From NCBI GenBank assembly GCA_011389685.1, contig JAABTV010000002.1, forward strand, positions 52,328-116,327: 64,000 nucleotides of DNA. The letters run 5' to 3'. The first letter of the stretch is position 1, and each line of letters opens with the position of its first letter. The stretch is from Paracoccaceae bacterium. GTDB lineage: Bacteria; Pseudomonadota; Alphaproteobacteria; Rhodobacterales; Rhodobacteraceae. The notes beneath the pieces were generated by a model. That model worked only from the letters and a program-made list of their open reading frames with translations. It did no database searches and was not told the origin of the DNA. The position numbers and the translations under genes were made by a program. Positions 19,401-30,237 of this stretch are shown piece after piece.

Positions 19401-21004
19401 AGGTCACCGACCTCATCGCGCGGCTGCGGCATTCGACCAAGGGTGTCACGCTGATCAGCCCGCCGCCGCATCACGACATCTACAGCATCGAAGACCTTGC
19501 GCAGTTGATCTATGACCTCAAGCAGATCAACCCGCGCGCCAAGGTGACGGTCAAGCTTGTCTCAAGCTCGGGCGTGGGCACGATTGCCGCCGGGGTCGCC
19601 AAGGCCAAGGCCGACGTGATCCTGATCTCGGGGCATAATGGCGGCACCGGGGCGAGCCCGGCCACCTCGATCAAATATGCCGGCCTGCCATGGGAGATGG
19701 GCCTGACCGAGGCGCATCAGGTGCTGGCGATGAACAAGCTGCGCGAGCGGGTGACGCTGCGCACGGATGGCGGGCTGCGCACCGGGCGCGATATCGTGAT
19801 GGCGGCGATGATGGGGGCGGAGGAATACGGTATCGGCACCGCCGCGCTGATCTCGATGGGGTGCATCATGGTGCGTCAGTGCCAATCGAACACCTGTCCG
19901 GTCGGGGTCTGCACGCAGGATGAAGACCTGCGCGCGAAATTCACCGGCAGCGCGGAGAAGGTGGTGAACCTGATCACCTTCTATGCGCAGGAGGTGCGCG
20001 AGATCCTGGCCAGCATCGGCGCGCGCAGCCTTGGCGAGGTGATCGGGCGTGCCGACCTTCTGAGTCAGGTGAGCCGTGGCGCGGATCACCTTGACGATCT
20101 CGACCTCAACCCGCTGCTGATCACGGTCGATGGGGCCAAGGACATCGTTTATGACCGCGAGAAAGAGCGCAACAAGGTGCCCGATACGCTGGATGCGGAG
20201 ATCGTGCGCGATGCGCAGCGGTTCCTTGAGGACGGCGAGAAGATGCAGCTTTCCTATGCGGTGCAGAACACGCACCGCACGGTGGGCACGCGAGTCTCCA
20301 GCCATATCGTGCGCAATTTCGGGATGCGCAACGCGCTGCAACCCGATCACTTGACGGTCAAGCTGACCGGTTCGGCCGGGCAAAGCCTTGGCGCGTTCGC
20401 CGCGCCGGGTCTCAAGATCGAGGTGAGCGGCGATGCCAACGACTATGTCGGCAAGGGGCTGTCGGGCGGTTTGCTCGTGGTGCGCCCGCCAATGGCGAGC
20501 CCGCTGGTCGCGAGCGAGAACACGATCATCGGCAACACGGTGCTTTATGGTGCGACGGCCGGGCATCTCTTTGCGGCGGGGCGCGCGGGCGAGCGGTTCG
20601 CGGTGCGCAATTCGGGCGCCCGGGTGGTGATCGAGGGCTGTGGCAGCAACGGCTGTGAATACATGACCGGCGGGGTTGCCGTGATCCTGGGCAGCATCGG
20701 AGCCAATTTCGGGGCCGGGATGACGGGCGGCATGGCCTATCTTTACGACCCGGAGGGCGAGGCGCAGACGCTGATGAACATGGAGACGCTGGTCACATGC
20801 CCGGTGACGGTGGCCCATTGGGAGCAGGAACTCAAAAGGTTGATCGAGCGTCACCTTGCCGAGACCGGCAGCCGCAAGGCCGCCGATATCCTGCAACACT
20901 GGGATATCGAGCGGAGTCATTTCCTTCAGGTCTGTCCCAAGGAAATGCTCGACAAGATCGAGCATCCGCTGAGCGAGGAAAGAGGCGCTATTCTGGCAGA
21001 ATAG
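16457..21004 (+). CDS. gltB: Glutamate synthase large subunit
   Basis: 1515 aa; HSSCGVGLVVNLDGKPSRRVVEAG GATase domain, ISGHNGGTGASP, C-terminal GXGXG domain. Confidence 0.98.
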   Translation: MKDLEIRAENWADEQKALRDHMATHGMYAHEDEHSSCGVGLVVNLDGKPSRRVVEAGIAALKAVWHRGAVDADGKTGDGAGIHLQIPVPFFYDQIRRTGHEPRKDELIAVGQVFLPRTDFGAQETCRTIVETEVLRMGYYIYGWRHVPVEVECLGEKANATRPEIEQIIISNTKGVDQDTFERELYVVRRRIEKAVAAAGVQGLYICSLSCRSIIYKGMMLAEQVAEFYPDLQDERFESAYALYHQRYSTNTFPQWWLAQPFRMLAHNGEINTLKGNVNWMKSHEIRMASSTFGELAEDIKPIIQNGSSDSAALDAVFEVLVRAGRNAPMAKTMLVPESWSKQAVELPQSWMDMYSYCNSVMEPWDGPAALAMTDGRWVCAGLDRNGLRPMRYVVTGEGMLIAGSEAGMVPVDESRVVEKGALGPGQLLAVDMKEGKLFHDTEIKDKLAAAQPFGEWVGKITELDERLAAVEEKPLFAGEELRKRQIAAGYTLEELEQILAPMAEDGKEALGSMGDDTPSAVLSMKYRPLSHFFRQNFSQVTNPPIDSLREFRVMSLKTRFGNLKNVLDESSAQTEIVVLESPFVGNAQWDELTRLFNADLVAIDCCFPAGGGETALRDALARIRAEAEDAVRSGAGHLVLTDEHQGPDRVPMPMILATSAVHSGLTAKGLRTFCSLNVRSAECIDPHYFAVLVSAGATVVNPYLAEDSMADRIARGLLDGSLSENVARYREAIDQGLLKIMAKMGISVISSYRGGLNFEAVGLSRAMCAEYFPGMISRISGIGVSGIQRKIEEIHRQGWHGGRDVLPIGGFYKARKTGETHAWGAQTMHLMQMACNKASYELWKQYSKAMQANPPIHLRDLLAIKPLGNPLPIEEVESITAIRKRFVTPGMSLGALSPEAHKTLNVAMNRIGAKSDSGEGGEDPAHFVPEPNGDNPSAKIKQVASGRFGVTAEYLNQCEELEIKVAQGAKPGEGGQLPGMKVTDLIARLRHSTKGVTLISPPPHHDIYSIEDLAQLIYDLKQINPRAKVTVKLVSSSGVGTIAAGVAKAKADVILISGHNGGTGASPATSIKYAGLPWEMGLTEAHQVLAMNKLRERVTLRTDGGLRTGRDIVMAAMMGAEEYGIGTAALISMGCIMVRQCQSNTCPVGVCTQDEDLRAKFTGSAEKVVNLITFYAQEVREILASIGARSLGEVIGRADLLSQVSRGADHLDDLDLNPLLITVDGAKDIVYDREKERNKVPDTLDAEIVRDAQRFLEDGEKMQLSYAVQNTHRTVGTRVSSHIVRNFGMRNALQPDHLTVKLTGSAGQSLGAFAAPGLKIEVSGDANDYVGKGLSGGLLVVRPPMASPLVASENTIIGNTVLYGATAGHLFAAGRAGERFAVRNSGARVVIEGCGSNGCEYMTGGVAVILGSIGANFGAGMTGGMAYLYDPEGEAQTLMNMETLVTCPVTVAHWEQELKRLIERHLAETGSRKAADILQHWDIERSHFLQVCPKEMLDKIEHPLSEERGAILAE

Positions 21005-21068
21005 AACCTGTTCATGCAGGGCCCCGGCACTGATCCATTCGCAGTGAACGCGGCCGGATCGGGCCGGG

Positions 21069-21863
21069 GTGCCTGTCAGCATGCGGCTTTTTCTCGACCA
21101 GGATTCCGCCTATAGCTGGGGCGTGGCACGCAAAGCGAAATCCAGCGGGAAATCCCCGAAACGCGGCTCATGGGCCGATCGGGTGCTTGCACCCTACCGG
21201 TGGCTGCGCAAATGGCTTTTTCGGCTGGTTCTGATCCTGGTGGTCGTGGTGCTGGGCGGAGTCGGTTGGTTTTCGGTGATGAACCCGGGCCAGACCCCTT
21301 ACATGCGTGCCGAGGCGCGGCGGCTGGGTGCGCCGGTCGATCATATCTGGGTGCCGCTTGCTGCGGTTGCGCCGGTGATGGCGCGCTCGGTCGTGGCGGC
21401 GGAGGATGCCAATTTCTGCCTGCATTGGGGCTTTGACATGGAGGCGATCCGCACTGCGCTTGAGGAAGGATCGGGGCGGGGGGCCTCGACCATCAGCCAG
21501 CAGGTGGTGAAGAATGTCTATCTCTGGCAGGGGCGCAACTGGACCCGCAAGGCGCTGGAGGCGGTGATCACGCCGGTGGTCGAAGCGATGTGGTCGAAGC
21601 GGCGAATCGTCGAGGTCTATCTCAACGTGGCGGAGTTCGACGAGGGGGTGTTCGGAGTCGACGCCGCGGCCCAGCATTATTTCGGCGTGGCCCCCGCCAA
21701 TCTGAGCCCGGTTCAGGCGGCGCGGCTGGCGGCGGTTCTGCCCAGCCCCAAGACACGTTCGGCGGCCAATCCGTCGCGTCGGCTTGCGCGGCGGGCCGCG
21801 GGGATCATGGATGGGGCGGAGACAATTCGCCAGGACAGGCGCGCCGCCTGTTTCGAGGATTGA
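21069..21863 (+). CDS. mtgA: Monofunctional biosynthetic peptidoglycan transglycosylase
   Basis: VVAAEDANFCLHWGFDMEAIRTALEEG...GASTISQQVVKNVYLWQGRNWTRKALEA. Confidence 0.93.
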   Translation: MPVSMRLFLDQDSAYSWGVARKAKSSGKSPKRGSWADRVLAPYRWLRKWLFRLVLILVVVVLGGVGWFSVMNPGQTPYMRAEARRLGAPVDHIWVPLAAVAPVMARSVVAAEDANFCLHWGFDMEAIRTALEEGSGRGASTISQQVVKNVYLWQGRNWTRKALEAVITPVVEAMWSKRRIVEVYLNVAEFDEGVFGVDAAAQHYFGVAPANLSPVQAARLAAVLPSPKTRSAANPSRRLARRAAGIMDGAETIRQDRRAACFED

Positions 21864-21919
21864 AAAACCCACGGCAAACCGGCATTGAGGGTATGACTTT
21901 CACAACCCAGACATGACCC

Positions 21920-22585
21920 ATGGCCACGCTCTATCACGTTCCGCTTTCCCCGTTCTGTCGCAAGGTCCGTCTGAGCCTTGCGGAAAAGAAGATCGAATGC
22001 GAGCTGATCGAGGAACGCTATTGGGAACAGGACCCGGATTTCCTGCGCCGCAACCCGGCCGGAAAGGTGCCGGTGTTGAAGATCGACGGCATGACCTTGT
22101 CGGAAAGCGCCGCGATCTGCGAATATCTCGAAGAGACCCGGACCGACGTTCCGCTGTTGCCGAAGGATTCGGTGGGGCGGTTCGAGGTGCGGCGACTGGT
22201 CGGGTGGTTCGATGACAAGTTCCATCGCGAAGTGACCGCGAACCTGGTCTATGAGCGGGTCAACAAGAAAGTGATGAAACAGGGCTATCCGGATTCAAAG
22301 AACGTCAAGACCGGGTCGCAGAGGATCAAGTATCACCTCGACTACATGGCCTGGCTTCTGGATCAGCGGCGCTGGCTCGCCGGGGACGTGATGACACTGG
22401 CGGATTTCGCGGCGGCCGCGCATCTGTCGGCGCTGGACTATATCTCGGATGTGGACTGGAACCGGAGCGAGGTAGTCAAGGACTGGTATGCCAAGATCAA
22501 GTCGCGGCCCGCGTTTCGCGGGATTCTGGCCGATCAGGTGCCCGGGTTTCCGCCGCCGGCGCATTATGCCGACCTGGATTTCTGA
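21920..22585 (+). CDS. Glutathione S-transferase family protein
   Basis: MATLYHVPLSPFCRKVRLSLAEKKIECEL...PAGKVPVLKIDGMTLSESAAICEYLEE. Confidence 0.92.
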   Translation: MATLYHVPLSPFCRKVRLSLAEKKIECELIEERYWEQDPDFLRRNPAGKVPVLKIDGMTLSESAAICEYLEETRTDVPLLPKDSVGRFEVRRLVGWFDDKFHREVTANLVYERVNKKVMKQGYPDSKNVKTGSQRIKYHLDYMAWLLDQRRWLAGDVMTLADFAAAAHLSALDYISDVDWNRSEVVKDWYAKIKSRPAFRGILADQVPGFPPPAHYADLDF

Positions 22586-22586
22586 A

Positions 22587-22633
22587 TGGGGGCGTTGCCC
22601 CCAGACCCCCAGAGTATTTCCGGCAAGATGAAG
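22587..22633 (+). repeat. Hairpin-plus-AGTATTT intergenic element between gst and queG
   Basis: TGGGGGC-GTT-GCCCCCA perfect 7-bp stem followed by GACCCCCAGAGTATTTCCGGCAAGATGAAG; 1 nt after the gst stop, ending 1 nt before the queG ATG. Confidence 0.55.
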
Positions 22634-22634
22634 C

Positions 22635-23660
22635 ATGGAAGATGATCTGAAATCGCGGGTGGTGGAGCGGGCCTGCGCCGAAGGTTTCGCGGCGGCGCGG
22701 GTGTGTCGGCCCTGGGATGTGCCGCATGTGATGGGGGATCTGAACGGGTTCCTGGCCGAAGGCTATCACGGCAGCATGGGGTGGCTGGCCGAACGGGTGC
22801 ATTGGCGGGGCGATCCGGCAGCACTTTGGCCCGAGGCGCGGTCGGTGATCGTTCTGGCCGAGAATTACGGGGCCGGCGAGGTCGAGCCGGTGCCGGATCA
22901 TGCGGGAACAGTGTCGATCTATGCGCGCAACCGGGATTATCACGATGTGGTCAAGAAGCGGCTCAAGCGGCTGGCGCGGTGGTTGATCGAGGAGGCGGGG
23001 GGAGAATTGAAGGTCTTCGTCGATACCGCGCCGGTGCCGGAAAAACCGCTTGGTCAGGCGGCGGGGCTGGGCTGGCAGGGCAAGCATACCAACCTGGTGA
23101 GCCGGGAGTTGGGCAGTTGGTTTTTCATCGGCTCGATCTTTACCACGCTGGACCTGCCCGCGGACCGGCGCGAGGTGGACCATTGCGGGTCGTGCCGGGC
23201 CTGTCTGGATGCCTGTCCGACCGGGGCGTTTCCGGCGCCTTACAGGATCGATGCGCGGCGCTGCATTTCCTATCTGACCATCGAGCACAAGGGGCCGGTG
23301 GACGAGGAGTTGCGGCCATTGCTGGGCAACCGGATCTACGGTTGCGACGATTGTCTGGCCGCTTGTCCGTGGAACAAGTTCGCGGCCGAGGCGCGCGAAG
23401 TGAAATACCATGCGCGCGCGGATTTGATCGCGCCGCCATTGGCGGAACTGGCGCGGCTGGACGATACGCAATTCCGGGAGAAATTCAGCGGATCGCCGAT
23501 CAAGCGGATCGGGCGCGGTCGGTTCGTGAGGAACGTGCTCTACGCCATCGGGAACTCGGCTGATCCCGGATTGATCCCGGTGGCGGAGGCGCTTGTCGAT
23601 GATGAAGAGCCGGTGGTGGCGGATGCGGCGCGCTGGGCCCTGGGGAGATTGCGCGGATGA
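22635..23660 (+). CDS. queG: Epoxyqueuosine reductase
   Basis: [17 protein letters not shown] and [15 protein letters not shown]: two 4Fe-4S motifs; [27 protein letters not shown]. Confidence 0.95.
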   Translation: MEDDLKSRVVERACAEGFAAARVCRPWDVPHVMGDLNGFLAEGYHGSMGWLAERVHWRGDPAALWPEARSVIVLAENYGAGEVEPVPDHAGTVSIYARNRDYHDVVKKRLKRLARWLIEEAGGELKVFVDTAPVPEKPLGQAAGLGWQGKHTNLVSRELGSWFFIGSIFTTLDLPADRREVDHCGSCRACLDACPTGAFPAPYRIDARRCISYLTIEHKGPVDEELRPLLGNRIYGCDDCLAACPWNKFAAEAREVKYHARADLIAPPLAELARLDDTQFREKFSGSPIKRIGRGRFVRNVLYAIGNSADPGLIPVAEALVDDEEPVVADAARWALGRLRG

Positions 23661-25651
23661 GCCTTCTTCTGGGGGTGGATACGGGCGGCACCTATACCGA
23701 TGCCGTCCTGATCCGCGACGAGCACGAAGTCGTGGCGCGGGCGAAGGCGTTGACCACGCGCCACGACCTGGCCGAAGGGATCGGCAAGGCGGTGGCGGAG
23801 GTTCTGGCCGCATCCGGCGCCCGGCCCGGCGAGGTTGGTCTGGCAGCGCTGTCCACGACATTGGCGACCAATGCGCTTGTCGAGGGGCAGGGCGGGCGCG
23901 TGGGGTTGGTCTATATCGGGTTCTCCCGCGGCGATCCTGATCGCAGCGGGCTTGACCAGGCGCTGAACGGGGATCCGATACTGATGCTGGACGGTGGGCA
24001 CGACCACGCGGGGGTGGCACGTTCCGCGCTTGACCTCGGAGCGCTTTCGGCATGGTTAGAGACTGTTTCGGATGTTTCGAGCTTTGCCGTGGCGAGCCTG
24101 TTCGCGACCCGAAACCCGGAGCACGAGACCGCAGCGGCAGAGATGATACGGGACCGCACGGGCCAGCCGGTGTCCTGCTCGCATCATCTGTCCGCCCGAC
24201 TGAACGGGCCGAAACGGGCGCTGACGGCTGTGTTGAACGCGCGGCTGATCGGGATGATCACGCGGCTGATCGCACGGGCCGAGGCGAAGCTGGGCGAAAT
24301 GGGCATTGATGCTCCGCTGATGGTGGTGCGGGGGGATGGTGCGCTCATTTCCGCGGCGATGGCACGGGAAAAGCCGATCGAGACGATCCTGAGCGGGCCG
24401 GCGGCGTCGATCGTGGGAGCGGCGTGGCTGACCGGGGTGCGCGACGCGCTGGTGTCGGATATCGGGGGGACGACCACGGATGTGGCCCTGTTGCGCGACG
24501 GCAAGCCGGAAATCGATCCGGACGGGGCCCAGGTGGGCGTGTTTCGAACCATGGTCGAAGCCGTGGCCATGCGCACAACCGGGTTGGGGGGTGACAGCGA
24601 GGTGCGATTTGCCCGCGAGGGGTTGCAGGCGGGCGTGGAACTGGGGCCAAGGCGCGTTGTGCCGATCAGCCTTTTGGCAATGGAAGCGCCGAACGTGGTC
24701 CTGCCGATACTCGAAGAGCAACGCCGTGCGGTCACGCCGGGTGAATTCGACGGAATGTTTCTGCGCCGGGTCGCGGGAGCGGAGGTTCACGGGCTTTCGC
24801 TACGCGAAAGCGAGGTTCTGGCGCGGATCACGGGGGTCCATCCGGTCGGCGCAGTGTTGCGCACGCGGATCGAGCGACAGGCGCTGGCGCGGCTGCGGGA
24901 TCGCGGGATCATCCAGTTAGCCGGGGTAACCCCGTCGGATGCCTGTCATGAACTGGGTCTACTGAGCGCATGGGATGGACAGGCGGCGCGCCTGGGCCTT
25001 GGTCTGTTGGCACGCAGGCGGACAGGGGCGGGTGAGGCATTGGCAGCCGGGCCGGGTCCGATGGCCCGCATGATCGTCGATCAATTGACGCAAGAGACGA
25101 TCTGGGCCTTGTTAGAGACTTGTCTTGCGAATGACGAGGGGTTCGGTCCGGGCCATGAGCACCTTGCGCGGCATGTCCTGATGCAAAAGGGGTTGGAGCA
25201 GCATCGGGGGTTGTTGCGGGTCGAAACCGGGCTGAATATTCCGGTGATCGGTCTGGGGGCGTCGGCGCGCAGCTATTATCCGGCGGTTGGCCAGCGCCTG
25301 GGTTGCGAGATGGTCCTGCCTGGGGATGGCGGCGTGGCCAATGCGATCGGGGCCGTCGTCGGGCGGGTCAGGGTGCGGCGCTCGGGAATTGTGACCTGCC
25401 CCGCGGAGGGGCGATTCCGCACACATGGCGCGCTGGGGCCGAAGGATTTCGGCACCGCCGAGGCGGCGATGACAGCCCTTGAAGACGAGCTTGTCATCCA
25501 GGTGCGGGCGGATGCCGATGCGGCGGGAACGGATGACATCGAAATGCGCCGGTCGAGGGACGTCCGGCACAGCCAGGTGGAGGGGCGGGACGCGTTCATC
25601 GAGGCCGAGATCACCGTTGAAGCGACGGGACGGCCGCGAATCGCGCGATGA
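23657..25651 (+). CDS. Hydantoinase/oxoprolinase family protein
   Basis: [15 protein letters not shown]-terminus, [27 protein letters not shown]. Confidence 0.9.
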   Translation: MSLLLGVDTGGTYTDAVLIRDEHEVVARAKALTTRHDLAEGIGKAVAEVLAASGARPGEVGLAALSTTLATNALVEGQGGRVGLVYIGFSRGDPDRSGLDQALNGDPILMLDGGHDHAGVARSALDLGALSAWLETVSDVSSFAVASLFATRNPEHETAAAEMIRDRTGQPVSCSHHLSARLNGPKRALTAVLNARLIGMITRLIARAEAKLGEMGIDAPLMVVRGDGALISAAMAREKPIETILSGPAASIVGAAWLTGVRDALVSDIGGTTTDVALLRDGKPEIDPDGAQVGVFRTMVEAVAMRTTGLGGDSEVRFAREGLQAGVELGPRRVVPISLLAMEAPNVVLPILEEQRRAVTPGEFDGMFLRRVAGAEVHGLSLRESEVLARITGVHPVGAVLRTRIERQALARLRDRGIIQLAGVTPSDACHELGLLSAWDGQAARLGLGLLARRRTGAGEALAAGPGPMARMIVDQLTQETIWALLETCLANDEGFGPGHEHLARHVLMQKGLEQHRGLLRVETGLNIPVIGLGASARSYYPAVGQRLGCEMVLPGDGGVANAIGAVVGRVRVRRSGIVTCPAEGRFRTHGALGPKDFGTAEAAMTALEDELVIQVRADADAAGTDDIEMRRSRDVRHSQVEGRDAFIEAEITVEATGRPRIAR

Positions 25652-26215
25652 TCAGCCCTTGGGGGCGGAGGACACACCGACCTGTGCGGGGCGCAGCAGC
25701 CGGTCGTGCAACATGAACCCTTCGGTGGAAACCTGGATGATGTCGCCCGCCTTGGTGCCCGGCACCGGGGCCTCGAACATGGCCTCGTGCACCTGGGGGT
25801 CAAAGCGGTCGCCGACCTTCGGCGAAATCACCGTGATCCCGTGTTTGGCGAACACATTGAGAAGTTCGCGCATCGTGAGTTCGATGCCTTCGATGAGGGC
25901 GGCCGACATCTCGCGCTGGTCCTCGGTGATCGCTTCGAGTGCGCGTTTCATGTTGTCATAGACGGGAAGCATGTCGCGGGCGAGTTTGGAGCCGCCGTAT
26001 TGTTCGGCGTCGCGGCGCATCTTGTCGCCGCGCTTGCGGGCGTTTTCGGCATCGGCCAGCGCGCGCATGAATTTGTCCTGAAGCGCATCGCGCTCGGCCC
26101 GCAGGGCGTCAAGTTCGGCCTCGAGCGGGCCGATTTCTTCCATGCCCTCGGCCAGCTCTTCGGTCTCGGCGTCTGTGATGTCGTCGAGAAACTCGTCTTC
26201 CTTGCGCTCTGCCAT
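25652..26215 (-). CDS. grpE: Nucleotide exchange factor GrpE
   Basis: ALADAENARKRGDKMRRDAEQYG...FDPQVHEAMFEAPVPGTKAGDIIQVSTEGFMLHDRLLRPAQVGVS. Confidence 0.95.
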   Translation of the reverse strand: MAERKEDEFLDDITDAETEELAEGMEEIGPLEAELDALRAERDALQDKFMRALADAENARKRGDKMRRDAEQYGGSKLARDMLPVYDNMKRALEAITEDQREMSAALIEGIELTMRELLNVFAKHGITVISPKVGDRFDPQVHEAMFEAPVPGTKAGDIIQVSTEGFMLHDRLLRPAQVGVSSAPKG

Positions 26216-26223
26216 GTATCTAC

Positions 26224-27294
26224 TCACCTCTGCGTTCGGTCGGAAATCAGACGTCCGACCAGTTGTGCCGTATAGTCGACGATCGGAACGATGCGCCCGT
26301 AGTTGAGGCGCGTGGGGCCTATGACGCCTACCGCTCCGATGATCTTACGATCAGCGTTCATATATGGTGACACCACCAAAGAGGAACCCGAAAGTGAGAA
26401 AAGTTTGTTCTCGGAGCCAATAAAAATGCGCACGCCCTCGCCCTCTTCGGCCAGTTCGAGGAATTCGGCGATATCGCGCTTGCGCTCCAGGTCGTCAAAC
26501 AGTGACCTGATCCGATCGAGGCCCTCTTCCTCTTCACTCCCCGAGAGAAGATGGGAACGGCCGCGCACGATCAGGCGTTCGTTGATCTCGCCATGCCCGT
26601 CCCAGACGGCAAGCCCGCTTTCGACCAGATCATGCGCCAGGGTGTCGATCTCGCGGCGCCGCGATTCGATCTCGGCGCGCATCACGGTGTTGACCTCGGA
26701 GAGGGTGCGCCCCTCGATCATGGCGTTGAGGAAGTTCGCGGCCTCGCGCATGGCGCTGGGGGTGACGCCGGGGGGCGGGTTGAAAATGCGGTTCTCGACA
26801 TGGCCGTCGGCATAGACCAGAACCACGAGCGCGCGGTCGTGGGCGAGGGAGACAAACTCGATATGCTTGATCGGCGCCTCGGTCTTCGGCGCCAGAACGA
26901 GCGAGGCGCCGCGCGTCACCCCGGAGAGCGCCGAGCCGATCCGGTCGAGCATCACGTTCACGTCACCCGAGTTGCTGCCCAGCGTTTCGTCGAGTTTCTG
27001 GCGGTCGTCGTTCTGAAGATCGGCGACTTCGAGCAGACCGTCCACGAACATGCGCAACCCAGTCTGGGTGGGAATGCGGCCGGCCGAGACATGCGGGCTA
27101 TCGAGCAGGCCGAGGAATTCGAGATCCTGCATCACGTTGCGGATGGTTGCCGCGCTGACCTTTTCGTTCATCGTGCGGGTGAGCGTGCGCGACCCCACGG
27201 GATCGCCGGTTTCGAGATAGGATTCGACGACACGGCGAAACACCTCGCGCGAGCGGGCGTTGAGTTCTTCGAGAAGCTTGCTGCTGTCTTTCAT
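26224..27294 (-). CDS. hrcA: Heat-inducible transcription repressor HrcA
   Basis: [33 protein letters not shown]...[28 protein letters not shown]; start internal to ORF. Confidence 0.95.
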   Translation of the reverse strand: MKDSSKLLEELNARSREVFRRVVESYLETGDPVGSRTLTRTMNEKVSAATIRNVMQDLEFLGLLDSPHVSAGRIPTQTGLRMFVDGLLEVADLQNDDRQKLDETLGSNSGDVNVMLDRIGSALSGVTRGASLVLAPKTEAPIKHIEFVSLAHDRALVVLVYADGHVENRIFNPPPGVTPSAMREAANFLNAMIEGRTLSEVNTVMRAEIESRRREIDTLAHDLVESGLAVWDGHGEINERLIVRGRSHLLSGSEEEEGLDRIRSLFDDLERKRDIAEFLELAEEGEGVRIFIGSENKLFSLSGSSLVVSPYMNADRKIIGAVGVIGPTRLNYGRIVPIVDYTAQLVGRLISDRTQR

Positions 27295-27321
27295 GGTGTC
27301 GATCCGATCAGGGCGTCGTGC

Positions 27322-27350
27322 ATTTAAGGTGTCGGGTCGGGAAAGGTCAA
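27322..27350 (-). promoter_or_regulatory. Putative sigma70-type promoter for hrcA-grpE
   Basis: TTGACC - 17 nt - TTAAAT on the minus strand, 28 nt upstream of hrcA. Confidence 0.5.
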
Positions 27351-27412
27351 TCGGGGTTGCGCTTGGTGTCGGGCCACCTGTATCCCGTGGCCAGTTGTTG
27401 AAAGGAATGATC

Positions 27413-28129
27413 ATGCGGCCCTCTGGTAGAGACTTAAGTGAAATGCGCCCGGTTTCAATCGAGACCGGGGTGACAAAACATGCGGAAGGGTCGTGCATGA
27501 TCCGCGTGGGCGACACCCATGTCCTTTGCACCGCCACGATCGAGGATCGTGTGCCGCCGTTCGTGAAGGGCACCGGGCTGGGCTGGGTGACGGCGGAATA
27601 CGGGATGTTGCCGCGCTCGACCACCAGTCGGATGCGGCGTGAGGCGACGGCCGGCAAGCAGGGTGGTCGGACGGTCGAGATCCAGCGCCTGATCGGGCGG
27701 TCGCTGCGGGCCGGGGTCGATCGCGTGGCGTTGGGCGAGCGGCAGATAACGGTGGATTGCGACGTGATCCAGGCCGATGGCGGCACGCGCTGCGCGGCGA
27801 TCACCGGCGGCTGGGTCGCGCTGCGACTGGCGGTCAACAAGCTGATGAAGGCGGGCGATGTGATTTCGAACCCGTTGATCGAGCCGGTGGCAGCGGTGTC
27901 CTGCGGCGTTTATGCAGGGCAGCCAGTGCTTGACCTCGACTATCCCGAGGACAGCGAGGCCGGCGTGGACGGCAATTTCGTGATGCTGGGCAATGGGCGG
28001 TTGATCGAGGTGCAGATGAGCGCCGAGGGCGCGACATTCACGCGCGATCAGATGGATAACCTGATGGAGCTGGCCACGAGCGGCGTCGGTGAGTTGACCG
28101 CAATTCAGAAGGCGGCGGCCAGTGCGTAG
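27413..28129 (+). CDS. rph: Ribonuclease PH
   Basis: [19 protein letters not shown]...[25 protein letters not shown]. Confidence 0.96.
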   Translation: MRPSGRDLSEMRPVSIETGVTKHAEGSCMIRVGDTHVLCTATIEDRVPPFVKGTGLGWVTAEYGMLPRSTTSRMRREATAGKQGGRTVEIQRLIGRSLRAGVDRVALGERQITVDCDVIQADGGTRCAAITGGWVALRLAVNKLMKAGDVISNPLIEPVAAVSCGVYAGQPVLDLDYPEDSEAGVDGNFVMLGNGRLIEVQMSAEGATFTRDQMDNLMELATSGVGELTAIQKAAASA

Positions 28130-28730
28130 GTTCGACGGCGCCGACCTTGTGATCGCGACGCATAACGAAGGCAAGAGACGCGAGATTTCGGCCTTGTTAG
28201 AGCCGTTTGGCATCAAGGTGAGCGCGGCGTCGGCGCATGGGCTCGACGAGCCGGACGAGACCGAGGACACATTTGTCGGGAACGCCCGGATCAAGGCACA
28301 TTTCGCTGCTCGGGCGACCGGGTTGCCGGCCTTGTCCGATGACAGCGGGATCATGGTTGCAGCGCTGGACGGGGCGCCGGGCGTTCATACCGCCGATTGG
28401 GCCGAAACCCCGCAAGGCCGAGATTTCGGGATGGCGATGGAGAAGGTCTGGACCCTGCTTGACGAGAAGAACGCACCTTTGCCGCGCAAGGCGGCCTTCG
28501 TCTGCACGCTTTGCCTCGCCTGGCCCGATGGGCATGACGAGGTTTTCGAGGGACGGGTCGAAGGCCGGGTCGTGTGGCCGATGCGGGGCGAGAACGGCTT
28601 TGGGTTTGATCCGATCTTCCTGCCCGACGGCGAGACGGAAACCTTTGGCGAGATGGACCCCGAACGCAAACACGCGATGAGCCACCGCGCCGATGCGTTC
28701 CGGCAACTGGTGCAGGGCTGTTTTGGCTGA
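28122..28730 (+). CDS. rdgB: Non-canonical purine NTP pyrophosphatase RdgB/HAM1
   Basis: [22 protein letters not shown]...[24 protein letters not shown]. Confidence 0.95.
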   Translation: MRRFDGADLVIATHNEGKRREISALLEPFGIKVSAASAHGLDEPDETEDTFVGNARIKAHFAARATGLPALSDDSGIMVAALDGAPGVHTADWAETPQGRDFGMAMEKVWTLLDEKNAPLPRKAAFVCTLCLAWPDGHDEVFEGRVEGRVVWPMRGENGFGFDPIFLPDGETETFGEMDPERKHAMSHRADAFRQLVQGCFG

Positions 28731-29880
28731 GGATTGGCAAAGCGGGGGGTTCGGGATCTATGTCCACTGGCCGTTTTGCGCCGCGAAATGCCCCTATTGC
28801 GATTTCAACAGTCATGTCGCCACGGAAATAGACGAATCCCGCTGGGTTAGAGCCTATTTGAAAGAATTGGACCGCTACGCGGAGCAGGTGCCCGGGCGGC
28901 TGTTGACCTCGGTCTTTTTCGGTGGCGGCACGCCGAGCCTGATGGCGCCTGAGACCGTGGCGGCCGTGATGGAACGTATCCGCCACCACTGGCCGGTGCG
29001 CAACGATTTCGAGGTCACGCTTGAGGCCAACCCGGGTTCTGTCGAGGCCGGACGGTTCCGGGGCTATGCGCAGGCGGGCGTCAACCGGGTGTCGATGGGG
29101 GTTCAGGCGCTGAATGACGACGATTTGCGCCGCCTTGGGCGATTGCATTCGGTCAAGGAAGCGCTTGCGGCCTTTGATGTGGCGCGCAAACAGTTCGATC
29201 GGGTCAGTTTCGATCTGATCTATGCCCGCCAGGGTCAGACATTGGCCGGCTGGGAGGCCGAGTTGAAACAGGCGCTGGCCCTCGCAGTGGATCACCTGTC
29301 GCTCTATCAACTGACCATCGAGCCGGGAACCGCCTTTGGCGATCGGTATGATCGGGGTCGGTTGAAGGGGTTGCCGGATGAGGACCTGTCGGCGGACATG
29401 TACCAGGCGACGCTGGCCAGTTGCGAAGAAGCGGGCCTTGACGCCTATGAAGTCTCTAACCATGCGCGACCCGGATCTGAATCGCGCCACAACCTGATCT
29501 ATTGGCGCTATGGGGATTATGTCGGGATCGGACCCGGGGCGCATGGGCGGTTGATGATCGGCGGTGAGCGTTTCGCCACCGAAACGCCGCTGATGCCGGG
29601 CACATGGTTGAACATGGCGGAAGCCGGCAATGGGGAAAGCCTGTTTCGGCCCGTATCGCCGCATGATCAGGCCGAGGAGTTCCTGATGATGGGGTTGCGC
29701 CTGCGCGAAGGAATCGACCTTGATCGATTTGCGAGACTGTGCGGGGAAGCCCCTGATGCGCAGGTTTTGAGCCATCTGCAAGAAATCGCGATGATCGAGC
29801 GCGAGGGACAAACTGTCAGGGTGACAGAGGGCGGCCGCATGGTATTGAATGCGGTTATCAAAGAATTTCTGTCAGGATAA
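28723..29880 (+). CDS. hemW: Radical SAM protein HemW
   Basis: [32 protein letters not shown] start overlapping the rdgB stop is plausible. Confidence 0.93.
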   Translation: MAEDWQSGGFGIYVHWPFCAAKCPYCDFNSHVATEIDESRWVRAYLKELDRYAEQVPGRLLTSVFFGGGTPSLMAPETVAAVMERIRHHWPVRNDFEVTLEANPGSVEAGRFRGYAQAGVNRVSMGVQALNDDDLRRLGRLHSVKEALAAFDVARKQFDRVSFDLIYARQGQTLAGWEAELKQALALAVDHLSLYQLTIEPGTAFGDRYDRGRLKGLPDEDLSADMYQATLASCEEAGLDAYEVSNHARPGSESRHNLIYWRYGDYVGIGPGAHGRLMIGGERFATETPLMPGTWLNMAEAGNGESLFRPVSPHDQAEEFLMMGLRLREGIDLDRFARLCGEAPDAQVLSHLQEIAMIEREGQTVRVTEGGRMVLNAVIKEFLSG

Positions 29881-29883
29881 GAC

Positions 29884-30237
29884 ATGCGCTATCTGTGGGC
29901 CGGCCTGGGATTGATATGCGTGGTGCTGGGTCTGATCGGCGCGGTTCTGCCACTGGTTCCGACCGTGCCCTTCATGTTGCTGGCCGCGTTCTTCTTTGCA
30001 CGCTCGTCCGAGCGGATGCACAACTGGTTGTTATCGCACCCGCATTTCGGCCCGGCCATCGTGGATTGGCAAACCAGCGGGGCGATCAATCGCCGCGTCA
30101 AACGAATCTCCACGCTGTCGATTGCCGCCGTGTTCGGGCTGTCCCTGGCGCTTGGGCTGACACCGCTTGTCCTTGGGATTCAAGGGGCTGTTCTTTGCCT
30201 CGTGCTGATCTTCATCTGGACTCGTCCCGATTCATAA
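29884..30237 (+). CDS. YbaN/DUF454 family inner membrane protein
   Basis: LGLIGAVLPLVPTVPFMLLAAFFFARSSERMHNWLLSHPHFGPAIVDWQ. Confidence 0.88.
   Translation: MRYLWAGLGLICVVLGLIGAVLPLVPTVPFMLLAAFFFARSSERMHNWLLSHPHFGPAIVDWQTSGAINRRVKRISTLSIAAVFGLSLALGLTPLVLGIQGAVLCLVLIFIWTRPDS

Noticed and set aside
16604-19474. 956-aa minus-strand ORF opposite gltB, and other long antisense ORFs (510..1955, 19562..21082, 33509..35125, 22497..24053)
   Set aside because: Codon-bias shadow ORFs in GC-rich DNA; low-complexity Arg/His/Pro-rich translations opposite clearly conserved genes.
21005-21068. Possible terminator after gltB (CACTG...CAGTG and CCCCGGC...GCCGGGG)
   Set aside because: Stems are short or widely spaced and no U-tract follows; not called.
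27295-27412. CIRCE element upstream of hrcA
   Set aside because: No TTAGCACTC-N9-GAGTGCTAA-like repeat is visible in the hrcA-rph gap.
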